Part shown: positions 1 through 7,842 of the stretch, piece by piece
Position numbering within the stretch: position 1 is the first letter of the stretch
Layout of the letters: each line of letters opens with the position of its first letter
Origin: Halorussus vallis
GTDB lineage: Archaea > Halobacteriota > Halobacteria > Halobacteriales > Haladaptataceae
DNA length: 64,000 nucleotides
Direction: 5' to 3'
Assembly (NCBI RefSeq): GCF_024138165.1
Contig: NZ_CP100000.1
Coordinates: 1,922,001-1,986,000 of the forward strand
The notes under the pieces: generated by a model
What the model was told of the DNA's origin: nothing
Databases searched by the model: none
The model's input: only the letters and a program-made list of their open reading frames with translations
Program-made: the position numbers and the translations under genes

Positions 1-74
1 GGCGGGCGAATCGGCCGGCGGCGACCGAGCGACGCGGCTCCCGCGGCCCGCCGCGTCGACCCGGCGAAAGCGGC

Positions 75-971
75 TCAGCCGACGAATCCGTCGTACCGCA
101 GCGTCACCCAGTACGACTGACCTCGGTAGTCGACGATCCACCTCCCCGAGTACTCGTCCTCCTTGTACGCCTTGTGTCGCCGGAATCGCTCGACCACCGA
201 GCGAAACGCCTCGTCGTCGTCGCTCTCGGCGTAGTAGGTGTCGTTCGTCGCGCTCTTCACGACCTTCCGTTCGGCGTCGGTGAGTCCCGTCAGTTCGAAC
301 AGATAGGTCTGCTTCAGTCGGTCGCCGAACGCCGCCGCGCTTTCGGCGACCTCGGTGGCGGTGTACCGATAGCGCTCGATGGTCACGTTCCGGGTTCGGG
401 CGGCGTCGACGAGGTATCGCTCGCCCTCGTAGACGACGGCGTCGTACTCCGAGTCGGACGCGAGCACGGACGCCTCGAACTCCGCGGGCGTGTGGGTCAC
501 GCCGACGCCGAAGTCGTACCCCTCGGTCCGGCGGTCGGAGCGCGGCGGTAACAGGTCGTCGAGCGCGCGCCGGTCGGGGGCCGGCAGGCGCTCGTACTCG
601 ACCGCGCGCCCGCTCGCAGTCGACTCGGTCGCGTTGTAGTCGATCTCGTAGCTCACGTGGACGGCCTGCCGGGTTCCCGTGACCTCCGAAGACAGTTCGT
701 AGAAGCGGCCGTCGTACCGGTATATCTGCTCGACGTCGACGGATGGCCTTCTCCCCTCGCCGGTCGCCGACCCGTTCTCGATGGCGCTCCGCACGATGGC
801 GTCGGCCGCCCTCGGTTTCGCGGCCTCGGACGGAGCGACGGAATGGCTCGCGTAGCGGGCGAGTTCCGTCTCGTTCACGGGTCGCATCTCCAGCGACCCG
901 ACGGACGAACAGCCGGCGAGGAGCGCGAGCGCGAGGAGGAGGCCGCTGGCGAGGACCAATCGTCGGTTCAT
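75..971 (-). CDS. Putative membrane-anchored lipoprotein, function unknown
   Basis: About 298 residues. I start it at the ATG at 971 because the first residues then read MNRRLVLASGLLLALALLAGC, a basic n-region, a hydrophobic core and a lipobox ending in Cys; the longer in-frame extension upstream is basic and looks non-coding. The mature part is acidic and soluble, with Tyr-rich strands (for example YDGRFYELS near residue 85), so it probably sits outside the cell attached by a lipid-modified Cys. No domain is recognised. On the minus strand a CATAAAAC-like TATA box lies about 30-36 bases before the start, which fits a short or absent leader. It is divergent from the MBL hydrolase at 1094. Confident as a gene and as a lipoprotein; no function is proposed. 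Confidence 0.8.
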   Translation of the reverse strand: MNRRLVLASGLLLALALLAGCSSVGSLEMRPVNETELARYASHSVAPSEAAKPRAADAIVRSAIENGSATGEGRRPSVDVEQIYRYDGRFYELSSEVTGTRQAVHVSYEIDYNATESTASGRAVEYERLPAPDRRALDDLLPPRSDRRTEGYDFGVGVTHTPAEFEASVLASDSEYDAVVYEGERYLVDAARTRNVTIERYRYTATEVAESAAAFGDRLKQTYLFELTGLTDAERKVVKSATNDTYYAESDDDEAFRSVVERFRRHKAYKEDEYSGRWIVDYRGQSYWVTLRYDGFVG

Positions 972-1093
972 ACCCGCCGGATGCGCCGTCGTGGCAAGTG
1001 TTTTATGGAACCTGCGACGGAGAACCGACGAAACCGACGAGGTAGATTTCCCCGAACGAACCACTTTTCTCCCGGCCCGACCACCCACGGGAT

Positions 1094-2008
1094 ATGCACG
1101 CAGGCGACTTGGCCGAGGTCACGCAGGGCGACTGCTCGGACCTCTACTACCTCGACACCGGGATGTACGACACCGACGAGTACGGCGCGGTCTACATCTA
1201 CGACGCCGAGCGCCCGGCCGTGGTCGAAACCGGCATCGGCACCCACGTCGACTACATCTTCGACGCGCTTGACGAACTCGACATCGCGCGGGAGGACGTG
1301 GAGGTCATCGCGCCCACGCACGTCCACCTCGACCACGCCGGCGGCGCGGGCTTCCTCGCGGAGGCCTGCCCGAACGCCGACGTCTACGTCCACGAAATCG
1401 GCGCGCCCCACCTGGTCGACCCCTCCCGGCTGGTCGAGGGGACCAAGGCGGCGGTCGGCGACCAGTGGGAGTACTACGTCGAACCCGAACCCGTCCCCGA
1501 GGACCGCATCGTCGAACTCACCGACGGCGACAGCATCGACCTCGGCGACCACAACCTCGACGTTCACTACGCGCCGGGCCACGCGCCCCACCAGGTCGTC
1601 TTCCACGACACCGACGACGACGCGCTGGTCGCCGGGGACGCCGCGGGCATCTGGGTCCCCTCCGAGGAGATGATCCGCCAGACCTCGCCGCCGTCGAACT
1701 TCGACCTCGAACGGTGCATCGAGGACGCCGAGATGATTCGCGACCTGGACCCCGAGGTGTTGCTGTACACCCACTTCGGTCCGCGCGAGAACGAACCGGG
1801 CGCGATGGACGAGTACGTCACGGTGCTGTCGGGGTGGGTCGAGCGCGTCGAGGCCAAGCGCGAGGAACTGGGCGACGACGAGGCGGTCGTCTCGTTCTTC
1901 GCCGACGAGACCCAGATGATAGACACGTGGGGCGAACGGAAGGCGGCCGAGGAGGAGAAACTCAACACTCGCGGCGTGCTGGCGTATCTCGACTACCGCG
2001 AGGAGTAG
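1094..2008 (+). CDS. MBL-fold metallo-hydrolase
   Basis: 304 residues with the metallo-beta-lactamase metal-binding signature THVHLDHAGG near residue 76. Later ligand-type residues are seen in HYAPGHAPHQ, VAGDAAG and YTHFGP, all in the expected order for a dinuclear zinc hydrolase. The length and the HxHxDH spacing match the glyoxalase II-like branch of cytosolic MBL hydrolases. The sequence does not show whether the substrate is a thioester, a phosphodiester or something else. It starts at the first ATG after a divergent promoter region shared with the lipoprotein gene. It is convergent with the DUF7504-like gene downstream, with a hairpin between them. The family call is firm; the substrate is unknown. 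Confidence 0.9.
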   Translation: MHAGDLAEVTQGDCSDLYYLDTGMYDTDEYGAVYIYDAERPAVVETGIGTHVDYIFDALDELDIAREDVEVIAPTHVHLDHAGGAGFLAEACPNADVYVHEIGAPHLVDPSRLVEGTKAAVGDQWEYYVEPEPVPEDRIVELTDGDSIDLGDHNLDVHYAPGHAPHQVVFHDTDDDALVAGDAAGIWVPSEEMIRQTSPPSNFDLERCIEDAEMIRDLDPEVLLYTHFGPRENEPGAMDEYVTVLSGWVERVEAKREELGDDEAVVSFFADETQMIDTWGERKAAEEEKLNTRGVLAYLDYREE

Positions 2009-2104
2009 GCGTTCCGCGGCGGTCGTCGGGGAGAAAGCGTCGCTCGCAGGAAGCCGACGGCTGTCCGTGCGGTCTATCCGGAAAGGCAAAAGAGCAGAAG
2101 GAAA

Positions 2105-2126
2105 CCGCGAGCGGGACGGCTCGCGG
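2105..2126. terminator. Hairpin between convergent genes
   Basis: Perfect 8-bp stem CCGCGAGC / GCTCGCGG with a six-base loop. It lies between the converging ends of the MBL hydrolase and the DUF7504-like gene, and probably serves as a two-way transcription end signal. Confidence 0.45.
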
Positions 2127-2180
2127 CTCTCCTGCCGAAGCCCTCAGCCGTGATGGCCTCATCGGGCGGCGTCGTTGTCA

Positions 2181-2918
2181 CTACTTCTGGCTCTCCGACC
2201 AAGTATCTTCGGACCCGCGCCGGTCGACCGACCGCCCGGACGACCCCTCGGAGTGCAGGAGCGACTGGGTCGACTGGAGTTTCAGTCGAATCTCGCCGTC
2301 GCGCCGCCGGGTGGCCCAGACGATGGCGTCGACGGCGGCGGCGAGTTCGTTCAGCGTCGCCTCGTCGTGGGCCGTGTAGTCGAACCCGAAGAGGGCGAGT
2401 CCGCTCTCGGTGCGGAGCCCCGCAATTCGCTCCAGCACCGTCGACACCCGACTCGCGGGCGTCGATTCCAGGAGGGGACCGAGCGACCGGACGACGAGGT
2501 GGCGGCGACCGGCCGACGGGACGCTCGCGTCGGTCAGGTCCGACAGCGCGAGCACGAGGCGTTCGAGGTCGTCGGCTCTCGGGAGCGATACCGTCGGGAC
2601 GTCCCGGTAGAGCGCGGAGACGTACTGCTGGGACGCCGCGTCCACGAGTCTGAGTTCCGGGGTGCCTTCAGGCGGATACGCACGCCGATACCTCCGGACG
2701 GTCTCGGCCGCGCCTTCGGTCGTCGTGACGACGACCGCGGTCCCGTCGCCGTCGTCGCACTGTGATAACGCGCGCAAGCAGAGGCCGCTGGTCGCCGGGT
2801 CGACCGTGCCGGCCAGCAGCACCACCGCACCGTCGGCTATCGCGTCCGGGAAGTCGTCGATCTGTGGGTCCGTCGCATCCTCGCGGTCCGTGTCAGGGAG
2901 GTCTGTTTTAGGTGTCAT
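2181..2918 (-). CDS. DUF7504-like RecA-fold haloarchaeal protein
   Basis: 245 residues, acidic. The pattern is a buried strand AVVLLAGTVDP near residue 32, a second strand TAVVVTTTEGA near 60, a conserved 'LRLVDAASQ' segment, then LVVRSLGPLLE and GLALFGFDYTAHDE. This resembles the haloarchaeal DUF7504 (HTR-like) proteins, which keep a RecA/KaiC-type core but lack a proper Walker A motif; I see no GxxxxGK[ST] here. In such proteins the usual guess is a signalling or regulatory role rather than ATP hydrolysis. It stands alone, divergent from the Gfo/Idh/MocA gene with a 295-bp gap, and convergent with the MBL gene. The family assignment is from memory of the pattern and is moderately sure. Confidence 0.7.
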   Translation of the reverse strand: MTPKTDLPDTDREDATDPQIDDFPDAIADGAVVLLAGTVDPATSGLCLRALSQCDDGDGTAVVVTTTEGAAETVRRYRRAYPPEGTPELRLVDAASQQYVSALYRDVPTVSLPRADDLERLVLALSDLTDASVPSAGRRHLVVRSLGPLLESTPASRVSTVLERIAGLRTESGLALFGFDYTAHDEATLNELAAAVDAIVWATRRRDGEIRLKLQSTQSLLHSEGSSGRSVDRRGSEDTWSESQK

Positions 2919-3213
2919 GGGTTCTCCGGGGGCGCCGGCCGTCCGTCGAGGTACCCAGCGTTCGCTGGGGACGGGGCCACCTGCGGCACGGCGCGTCTCA
3001 GAGCAGTGCCATCGGCGGACGCCCCCGGTGGGTGGCGAACCGATGGGTGAGCGGAGAAAGGACGGGACGGAACCCCGAGTACGGTTTCGGGTTCTACCGT
3101 CCGCGGTAAATAGGTTTCGTCGGCAGGTTTCCGAAACGGCGGACTCGCGGTCGAACGACCCGCGACCGTCAGCGATTTACCCGCCCGTACCGACACGTAT
3201 TCTCGATTCTCGA

Positions 3214-4452
3214 ATGGGGGACAAGGTAAGCGAGACTGTCAGAATCGGCATCGTAGGTGCAGGAAACAGAGGACAGAACCACGCCGCACGATACGAGAAG
3301 ATACCGGGCGCGGACATCGTCGCGGTCGCGGACGTCGACGTGCCGAAGGCGCGGGCGCTCGCCGAGGTCGAGGGCGCCGAGAGCTACGCCGACCACCGGT
3401 CGATGCTCGACGAGGCCGACCTCGACGCGGTGAACCTCTGCGTCCACGCGAGCCTCCACGAGTCCATCGCGGTCGACGCGCTGGAGGCCGGCACCGACGT
3501 CTTCTGCGAGAAGCCGATGGCCGACGGGTACGCGGCCGCCCGGGGGATGTACGAGGCCGCCGAGCGCACCGGCAACCGCCTCGCGGTCCAGAACCAGTTG
3601 CTCTACACCAAGGAAACCCGCGCGGCGAAGGCGCTCGTCGAGGCGGGCGAACTCGGCGACATCTATCACGGCGTCGCCGCCAGGTCCCGAGGGTGGGCGT
3701 TCGGCGACGACCCCGAGGAGATCGCGCTGGGTGCGCGCCAACGCGGGACACCCTACGTGGACGGCTACGGCACGCCGGCGTTCGTCCGCGAGGAGAGCGC
3801 GGGCGGCGGCGCGGTCTACGACCTCGGGAGCTACACGGTCGGTCAACTGCTCTACCTGCTGGGGTCGCCGACCGTCGAGCGCGTGCGCGGGGCGACCTTC
3901 GACACGACCGGCGACCGCTACCGACCCGGCGACCCGGCCGGCGAGGAGTACCGCCGCCGGGTCGAGGAGAGCGGCTTCGACGTCGAGGACGTGGGCGTCG
4001 GCTTCGTCACCTTCGAGGACGGGACGGTGCTGTCGGTCCGCGCCAGTTGGTCGCGCTACCTCGACGAGGAGGGGAGCGCGCTCGTCGGCACGCGGGGCGG
4101 CGTCCGCCTCGACCCCTTCGAGTTCTTCACGACGATAGCCGACGTCGAGATGCGCGCGAGCCCCGACCTGGAGGAGTACCTCTTCCGGCGGCAGTACCTC
4201 GACGGCGAGCGCGGAGAGGCGGCCTACGAGGCCGGTATCACGGCCGACCCGCTCTACCACTGGGTCGAGGAACTGCTGGGCCGGGCCGAACCGACGCCGA
4301 CCGCGGAACTCGCCTTGGAGGCGATGGCCGTCGCCGACGGCATTGCGCTGTCGTCGGAACTCGGCCGCGAGGTCACCCGCGACGAGGTGGTCGAATCCGA
4401 CGAGTTCGAAGCCGAGGAAGCTGTCGACTCGGCGGCGGAGCAGTCGGAGTAG
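3214..4452 (+). CDS. Gfo/Idh/MocA family NAD(P)-dependent oxidoreductase
   Basis: 412 residues. The N-terminal Rossmann motif is GIVGAGNRGQNHAARY near residue 11, followed by the EKP signature (DVFCEKPMA near residue 94) that places the catalytic Lys typical of this family. The C-terminal part has the expected beta-sheet substrate domain (GGGAVYDLGSY, residues about 195-205). Family members oxidise sugars or inositols, or reduce related ketones; the substrate cannot be read here. The start is taken at the ATG at 3214 because the upstream in-frame extension lacks acidic codon bias. It is a single gene ending before a very strong hairpin. The last 20 residues are very acidic, a halophile trait. 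Confidence 0.9.
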   Translation: MGDKVSETVRIGIVGAGNRGQNHAARYEKIPGADIVAVADVDVPKARALAEVEGAESYADHRSMLDEADLDAVNLCVHASLHESIAVDALEAGTDVFCEKPMADGYAAARGMYEAAERTGNRLAVQNQLLYTKETRAAKALVEAGELGDIYHGVAARSRGWAFGDDPEEIALGARQRGTPYVDGYGTPAFVREESAGGGAVYDLGSYTVGQLLYLLGSPTVERVRGATFDTTGDRYRPGDPAGEEYRRRVEESGFDVEDVGVGFVTFEDGTVLSVRASWSRYLDEEGSALVGTRGGVRLDPFEFFTTIADVEMRASPDLEEYLFRRQYLDGERGEAAYEAGITADPLYHWVEELLGRAEPTPTAELALEAMAVADGIALSSELGREVTRDEVVESDEFEAEEAVDSAAEQSE

Positions 4453-4509
4453 CAGGGCGGAGAGCGGTCCGGGTAGGCCGACGGCCGAGCGGTCCGGATA
4501 GCCAGATGT

Positions 4510-4548
4510 CGAGCGACCCGGCGGCGCATCGCGCCGCCGGGTCGCTCG
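4510..4548. terminator. Very strong perfect hairpin after the Gfo/Idh/MocA gene
   Basis: An 18-bp perfect stem (4510-4527 with 4531-4548, outermost bases CGAGCGACCC / GGGTCGCTCG) closed by the three-base loop ATC. It sits 57 bases after the stop codon. No T-tract follows immediately. Probable terminator or transcript-stabilising hairpin. Confidence 0.55.
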
Positions 4549-4650
4549 GTCGCGTTTCGATGAACGCTTTCAATGAACGTGTTCGAGGAACGCGGACGAA
4601 CCTCCGCGGCCGCGATAAACGCGGATGAACCGCCGCGGCGTTCTACAGTA

Positions 4651-4659
4651 GCTTAATGC
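4651..4659 (+). promoter_or_regulatory. TATA-like box of the acyl-CoA synthetase gene
   Basis: GCTTAATGC lies 23-31 bases before the ATG at 4682, the spacing expected for a leaderless haloarchaeal transcript. Confidence 0.45.
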
Positions 4660-4681
4660 CGCGGGACCCTCATTCGGTGGT

Positions 4682-6655
4682 ATGGAGTGGCGTGACGCGG
4701 AGCGGGCCTACGACGACCCGGTCATCGGCCGGTCGACGGTGCCCCGAATGTTCGAGGAGAGCGCGGCCCGGCACGCGAACCGCCCGGCCCAGCAGTACAA
4801 GGGCGGCGTGTACGACCGCTCGCTCGCCGGGAGTGCCGTCGCCGCGGCCCCCGACGGCGAGTTCCGGGCCATCGCCTACGCCGAGATGCGCGACGTCGTG
4901 CGCTCGCTGGCGGCCGGGTTCCGCGAACTGGGCGTCGGCGCGGGCGACCGCGTCGGCATCTTCGCCGACACCCGGATGGAGTGGGCCCAGTGCGACTTCG
5001 GCGTGCTGGCGGCCGGCGGCGTCGTCACCACCGTCTACCGCGGGTCGTCGCCGAGTCAGGTCGAGTACCTGCTAGGCGACCCCGACGCCGACGGCGTGGT
5101 CGTCGAGAACGCCGAACTGCTCGACCGGGTACTGTCGGTGGCCGACGGCCTCGACCTGGAGTTCGCCGTCGTGATGGACGAACTCGCCGAGGAACCCGAG
5201 GCCCCCTTCGACGTGCTGACGCTGGGTGAACTGTACGAGCGCGGGAGCGAGGCCTACGACGACGAGTCCTACGAGTCGTGGCTCGACTCCCGCGACCCCG
5301 AGGACCTGGCGACGCTCATCTACACCTCCGGGACGACCGGCAGGCCGAAGGGCGTCGAACTCACCCACGCGAACTTCCGGGCGAACGTCAACCAGTGTTA
5401 CCGGCGGTTCGGTCCCCGGCCGGACAAAGGCGGCCTGCCGGTCATCGACGAGCACTCCCGGACCGTCTCGTTCCTGCCGCTGGCCCACGTGCTCGAGCGA
5501 CTCGCGGGACACTTCCTGATGTTCGCGGCCGGCGCGACGGTCGCGTACGCCGAGAGCCCCGAGACGCTCCAGGAGGACTTCGGGAAGGTGCGGCCGACCA
5601 CCGGCACCAGCGTCCCCCGGGTGTACGAGCGCATGTACGACGCCATCCGCGAGCAGGCCGAATCCTCGCCCGCCAGGGAGCGGTTGTTCAACTGGGCGAC
5701 CGAGGTCGGCCGGGAGTACTTCGAAGCCGACTCGCCCGGCCCCGCGCTCCGGGCCAAATGCGCGGTCGCCGACAGACTCGTCTTCCGGAAGGTTCGTGAG
5801 GGACTCGGCGGCAACATCGACTTCCTCATCAGCGGGGGCGGTAGCCTCTCGCCCGACCTCTGTGCGCTCTACCACGGCATGGGGATGCCCATCCTGGAGG
5901 GCTACGGCCTCACCGAAACCGCGCCGGTCGTCTCGGTCAACCCCATCGAAGAGCCGAAGGTCGGCACCATCGGCCCGCCGGTCGAGGACGAGGAGGTGCG
6001 GGTCGACGAGTCGATGGTCTCCCAGGAAACCTTCGCCGACGCCGAGGGCGATGTGGGCGAACTCCTCGTGCGCGGGCCGAACGTCACCGCCGGCTACTGG
6101 AACATGCCGGAGGCGACCGAGAACGCGTTCGTCGAGGCCGACGACGGGGGCGACCCGTGGTTCCGCACGGGCGACATCGTCGAGATTCGGCCGGACGGCT
6201 ACATCCGCTTCCGCGAGCGCGCCAAGGAACTGCTGGTACTGTCGACGGGCAAGAACGTCCCGCCCGGACCCATCGAGGACGCCTTCGCCGCCAGCGAGGT
6301 GGTCGAGCAGTGCGTCGTCATCGGCGACGGCCACAAGTTCGTCTCGGCGCTCCTCGTCCCTAACTTCGAGGAGGTGCGCCGCCGGGCCGACCGGGAGGGT
6401 ATCGACCTGCCCGACGACGACCGCGAACTCTGCCGGAACGACCGCGTCCGCGAGTGGCTGGAGGCGGAGGTCGAGGCGGTGAACGAGCGCTTCGAGTCCT
6501 ACGAGCGCATCAAGCAGTTCCGGGTCGTGCCCGAGGAGTTCACCGAGGACAACGACCTGTTGACCCCGACGATGAAGAAGAAGCGCCGGAACATCCTGGA
6601 GCGGTTCGCCGACGACATAGACGAGATATACGAGCGCGAGTACGAGGCTGCCTGA
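4682..6655 (+). CDS. AMP-forming long-chain acyl-CoA synthetase
   Basis: 657 residues. The adenylation-enzyme P-loop YTSGTTGRPKG is near residue 214, the A5-type segment GYGLTETAP near 410, and the hinge region WFRTGDIVEIRPDGYIRFRERAKEL near 495, with a following Lys-rich segment (LLVLSTGKNV). It activates a fatty acid to acyl-AMP and then acyl-CoA in the cytoplasm. Length and the long linker (about residues 185-205) match the FadD15/FACL6-type long-chain synthetases found in archaea and actinobacteria. It is monocistronic, with its own TATA-like box and a strong hairpin upstream that isolates it from the preceding gene. Chain-length specificity cannot be told from the sequence. Confidence 0.92.
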   Translation: MEWRDAERAYDDPVIGRSTVPRMFEESAARHANRPAQQYKGGVYDRSLAGSAVAAAPDGEFRAIAYAEMRDVVRSLAAGFRELGVGAGDRVGIFADTRMEWAQCDFGVLAAGGVVTTVYRGSSPSQVEYLLGDPDADGVVVENAELLDRVLSVADGLDLEFAVVMDELAEEPEAPFDVLTLGELYERGSEAYDDESYESWLDSRDPEDLATLIYTSGTTGRPKGVELTHANFRANVNQCYRRFGPRPDKGGLPVIDEHSRTVSFLPLAHVLERLAGHFLMFAAGATVAYAESPETLQEDFGKVRPTTGTSVPRVYERMYDAIREQAESSPARERLFNWATEVGREYFEADSPGPALRAKCAVADRLVFRKVREGLGGNIDFLISGGGSLSPDLCALYHGMGMPILEGYGLTETAPVVSVNPIEEPKVGTIGPPVEDEEVRVDESMVSQETFADAEGDVGELLVRGPNVTAGYWNMPEATENAFVEADDGGDPWFRTGDIVEIRPDGYIRFRERAKELLVLSTGKNVPPGPIEDAFAASEVVEQCVVIGDGHKFVSALLVPNFEEVRRRADREGIDLPDDDRELCRNDRVREWLEAEVEAVNERFESYERIKQFRVVPEEFTEDNDLLTPTMKKKRRNILERFADDIDEIYEREYEAA

Positions 6656-6886
6656 CGGGACCCGCCTTCTGACGCCGTCACCCAACTCTCGCGTCGATTT
6701 CGTCGGATACCCCTTCGACGTCGGGGAGGTGTGCGAGCGTGAACGTCCGGTCGACGCGCATCTTCCTCTCCTCTCTCGCACCCCTACAAGTATCGCCCGG
6801 TCGCGCAGAACGATTCGGCGGCCGTCAGTCGACCTGTCAGCCGACGGCCGGCACCCTTATCCGACCGGTCGTACCCCGCTCGAACG

Positions 6887-7708
6887 ATGCCGGACGAATC
6901 GACTCGACGGCGGTTCCTCGCGGCCGGCGCGACCGGACTCCTCGGATTCGCGGCCGGGTGTACCACCGACCTCCCCGTGCGAATCCGCGAGGGCGAACCC
7001 GCGCCCGAGACGTCCCGGAGTTCGTCGAACTCCGGGGCGTCTCGGCCGACCGGCGAGAGCGCGTCGCAGGGGTCGTCGGGCGGCGACTTCTCGGCGAGCG
7101 TCCGCGAGCGCGCCCGAAAGACCGGCGCCGAAACCCAGCGGTCGGTGGTGAAACTCCGGCGCGGAAACCGCGGCGGCACCGGGTGGGTCGTCGACGAGGG
7201 GTACGTGGTCACGAACTCCCACGTCGTCCGGGGCGGCGATACCTTCGAGGTCGAAACCTACGACGGGCAAACCGCGACCGCGACCCGAGTCGGCTACCAC
7301 CGGGACCTCCGCCCCGACGTGGCGCTGCTCCGGGCCGACCTGCCCGACGTCCCGGCGCTCTCGCTCGGGTCGGTCGACGCCCTCGACGCCGACCAGCCGG
7401 TCGTAACGGTCGGTCACCCCGCGCGGTTGGGCGACTGGGTCATCAGCCTCGGCCGGTTCGCGGGCTACCGCGAGTCCGTCGACTGGGTGCTCTCGACCGT
7501 CCCGGCCGACAATGGCAACAGCGGCGGCCCGCTGGTCACGCTGGACGGCGAGGTGGTCGCCTGCGTCAGCGGGACGACCAGGCGCGCGAGCAGCCGTCTC
7601 GACCGACCGGAGAAGGTGTTCACGTCGTTCCCGCGACCTGACGACCTCACGGCCGGCGCGCCCGCCGGCACGGTCGAGCGGTGGGTCCGAGAGTGGCGGT
7701 CCGAGTGA
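6887..7708 (+). CDS. Tat-exported trypsin-like (S1) serine protease, lipoprotein
   Basis: 273 residues. The N-terminus has a twin-arginine motif (STRRRFLAAG) and a lipobox (GFAAGC, Cys near residue 25), so the protein is probably exported folded and lipid-anchored outside the membrane. A Ser-rich linker follows. The catalytic triad is complete: His in VVTNSHVV, Asp in DVALLRAD, Ser in GNSGGPL (near residue 208). This is the trypsin/DegP-type protease fold without a visible PDZ domain, so it is shorter than HtrA. A probable TATA box (CCCTTATCC) lies about 30-38 bases upstream. It may act in envelope protein quality control or secreted-protein processing; that role is inferred. Confidence 0.9.
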   Translation: MPDESTRRRFLAAGATGLLGFAAGCTTDLPVRIREGEPAPETSRSSSNSGASRPTGESASQGSSGGDFSASVRERARKTGAETQRSVVKLRRGNRGGTGWVVDEGYVVTNSHVVRGGDTFEVETYDGQTATATRVGYHRDLRPDVALLRADLPDVPALSLGSVDALDADQPVVTVGHPARLGDWVISLGRFAGYRESVDWVLSTVPADNGNSGGPLVTLDGEVVACVSGTTRRASSRLDRPEKVFTSFPRPDDLTAGAPAGTVERWVREWRSE

Positions 7709-7842
7709 CGCCGGTCGTCGCGATGCGGCGGTCGTCGTCGCTCGGACCGCAAAGAGGCAACTCCTGCCCCGACCGCCGGCCAGCAACCGACCGGTTTTAA
7801 ATCCCCCAGCCCCATGCAAACGCACGTGGAGGAACACGGAAC

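Noticed and set aside
6678-6761. 27-codon minus-strand frame MRVDRTFTLAHLPDVEGVSD...
   Set aside because: Composition looks haloarchaeal and it could be a gene remnant, but it is too short to support and has no recognised family.
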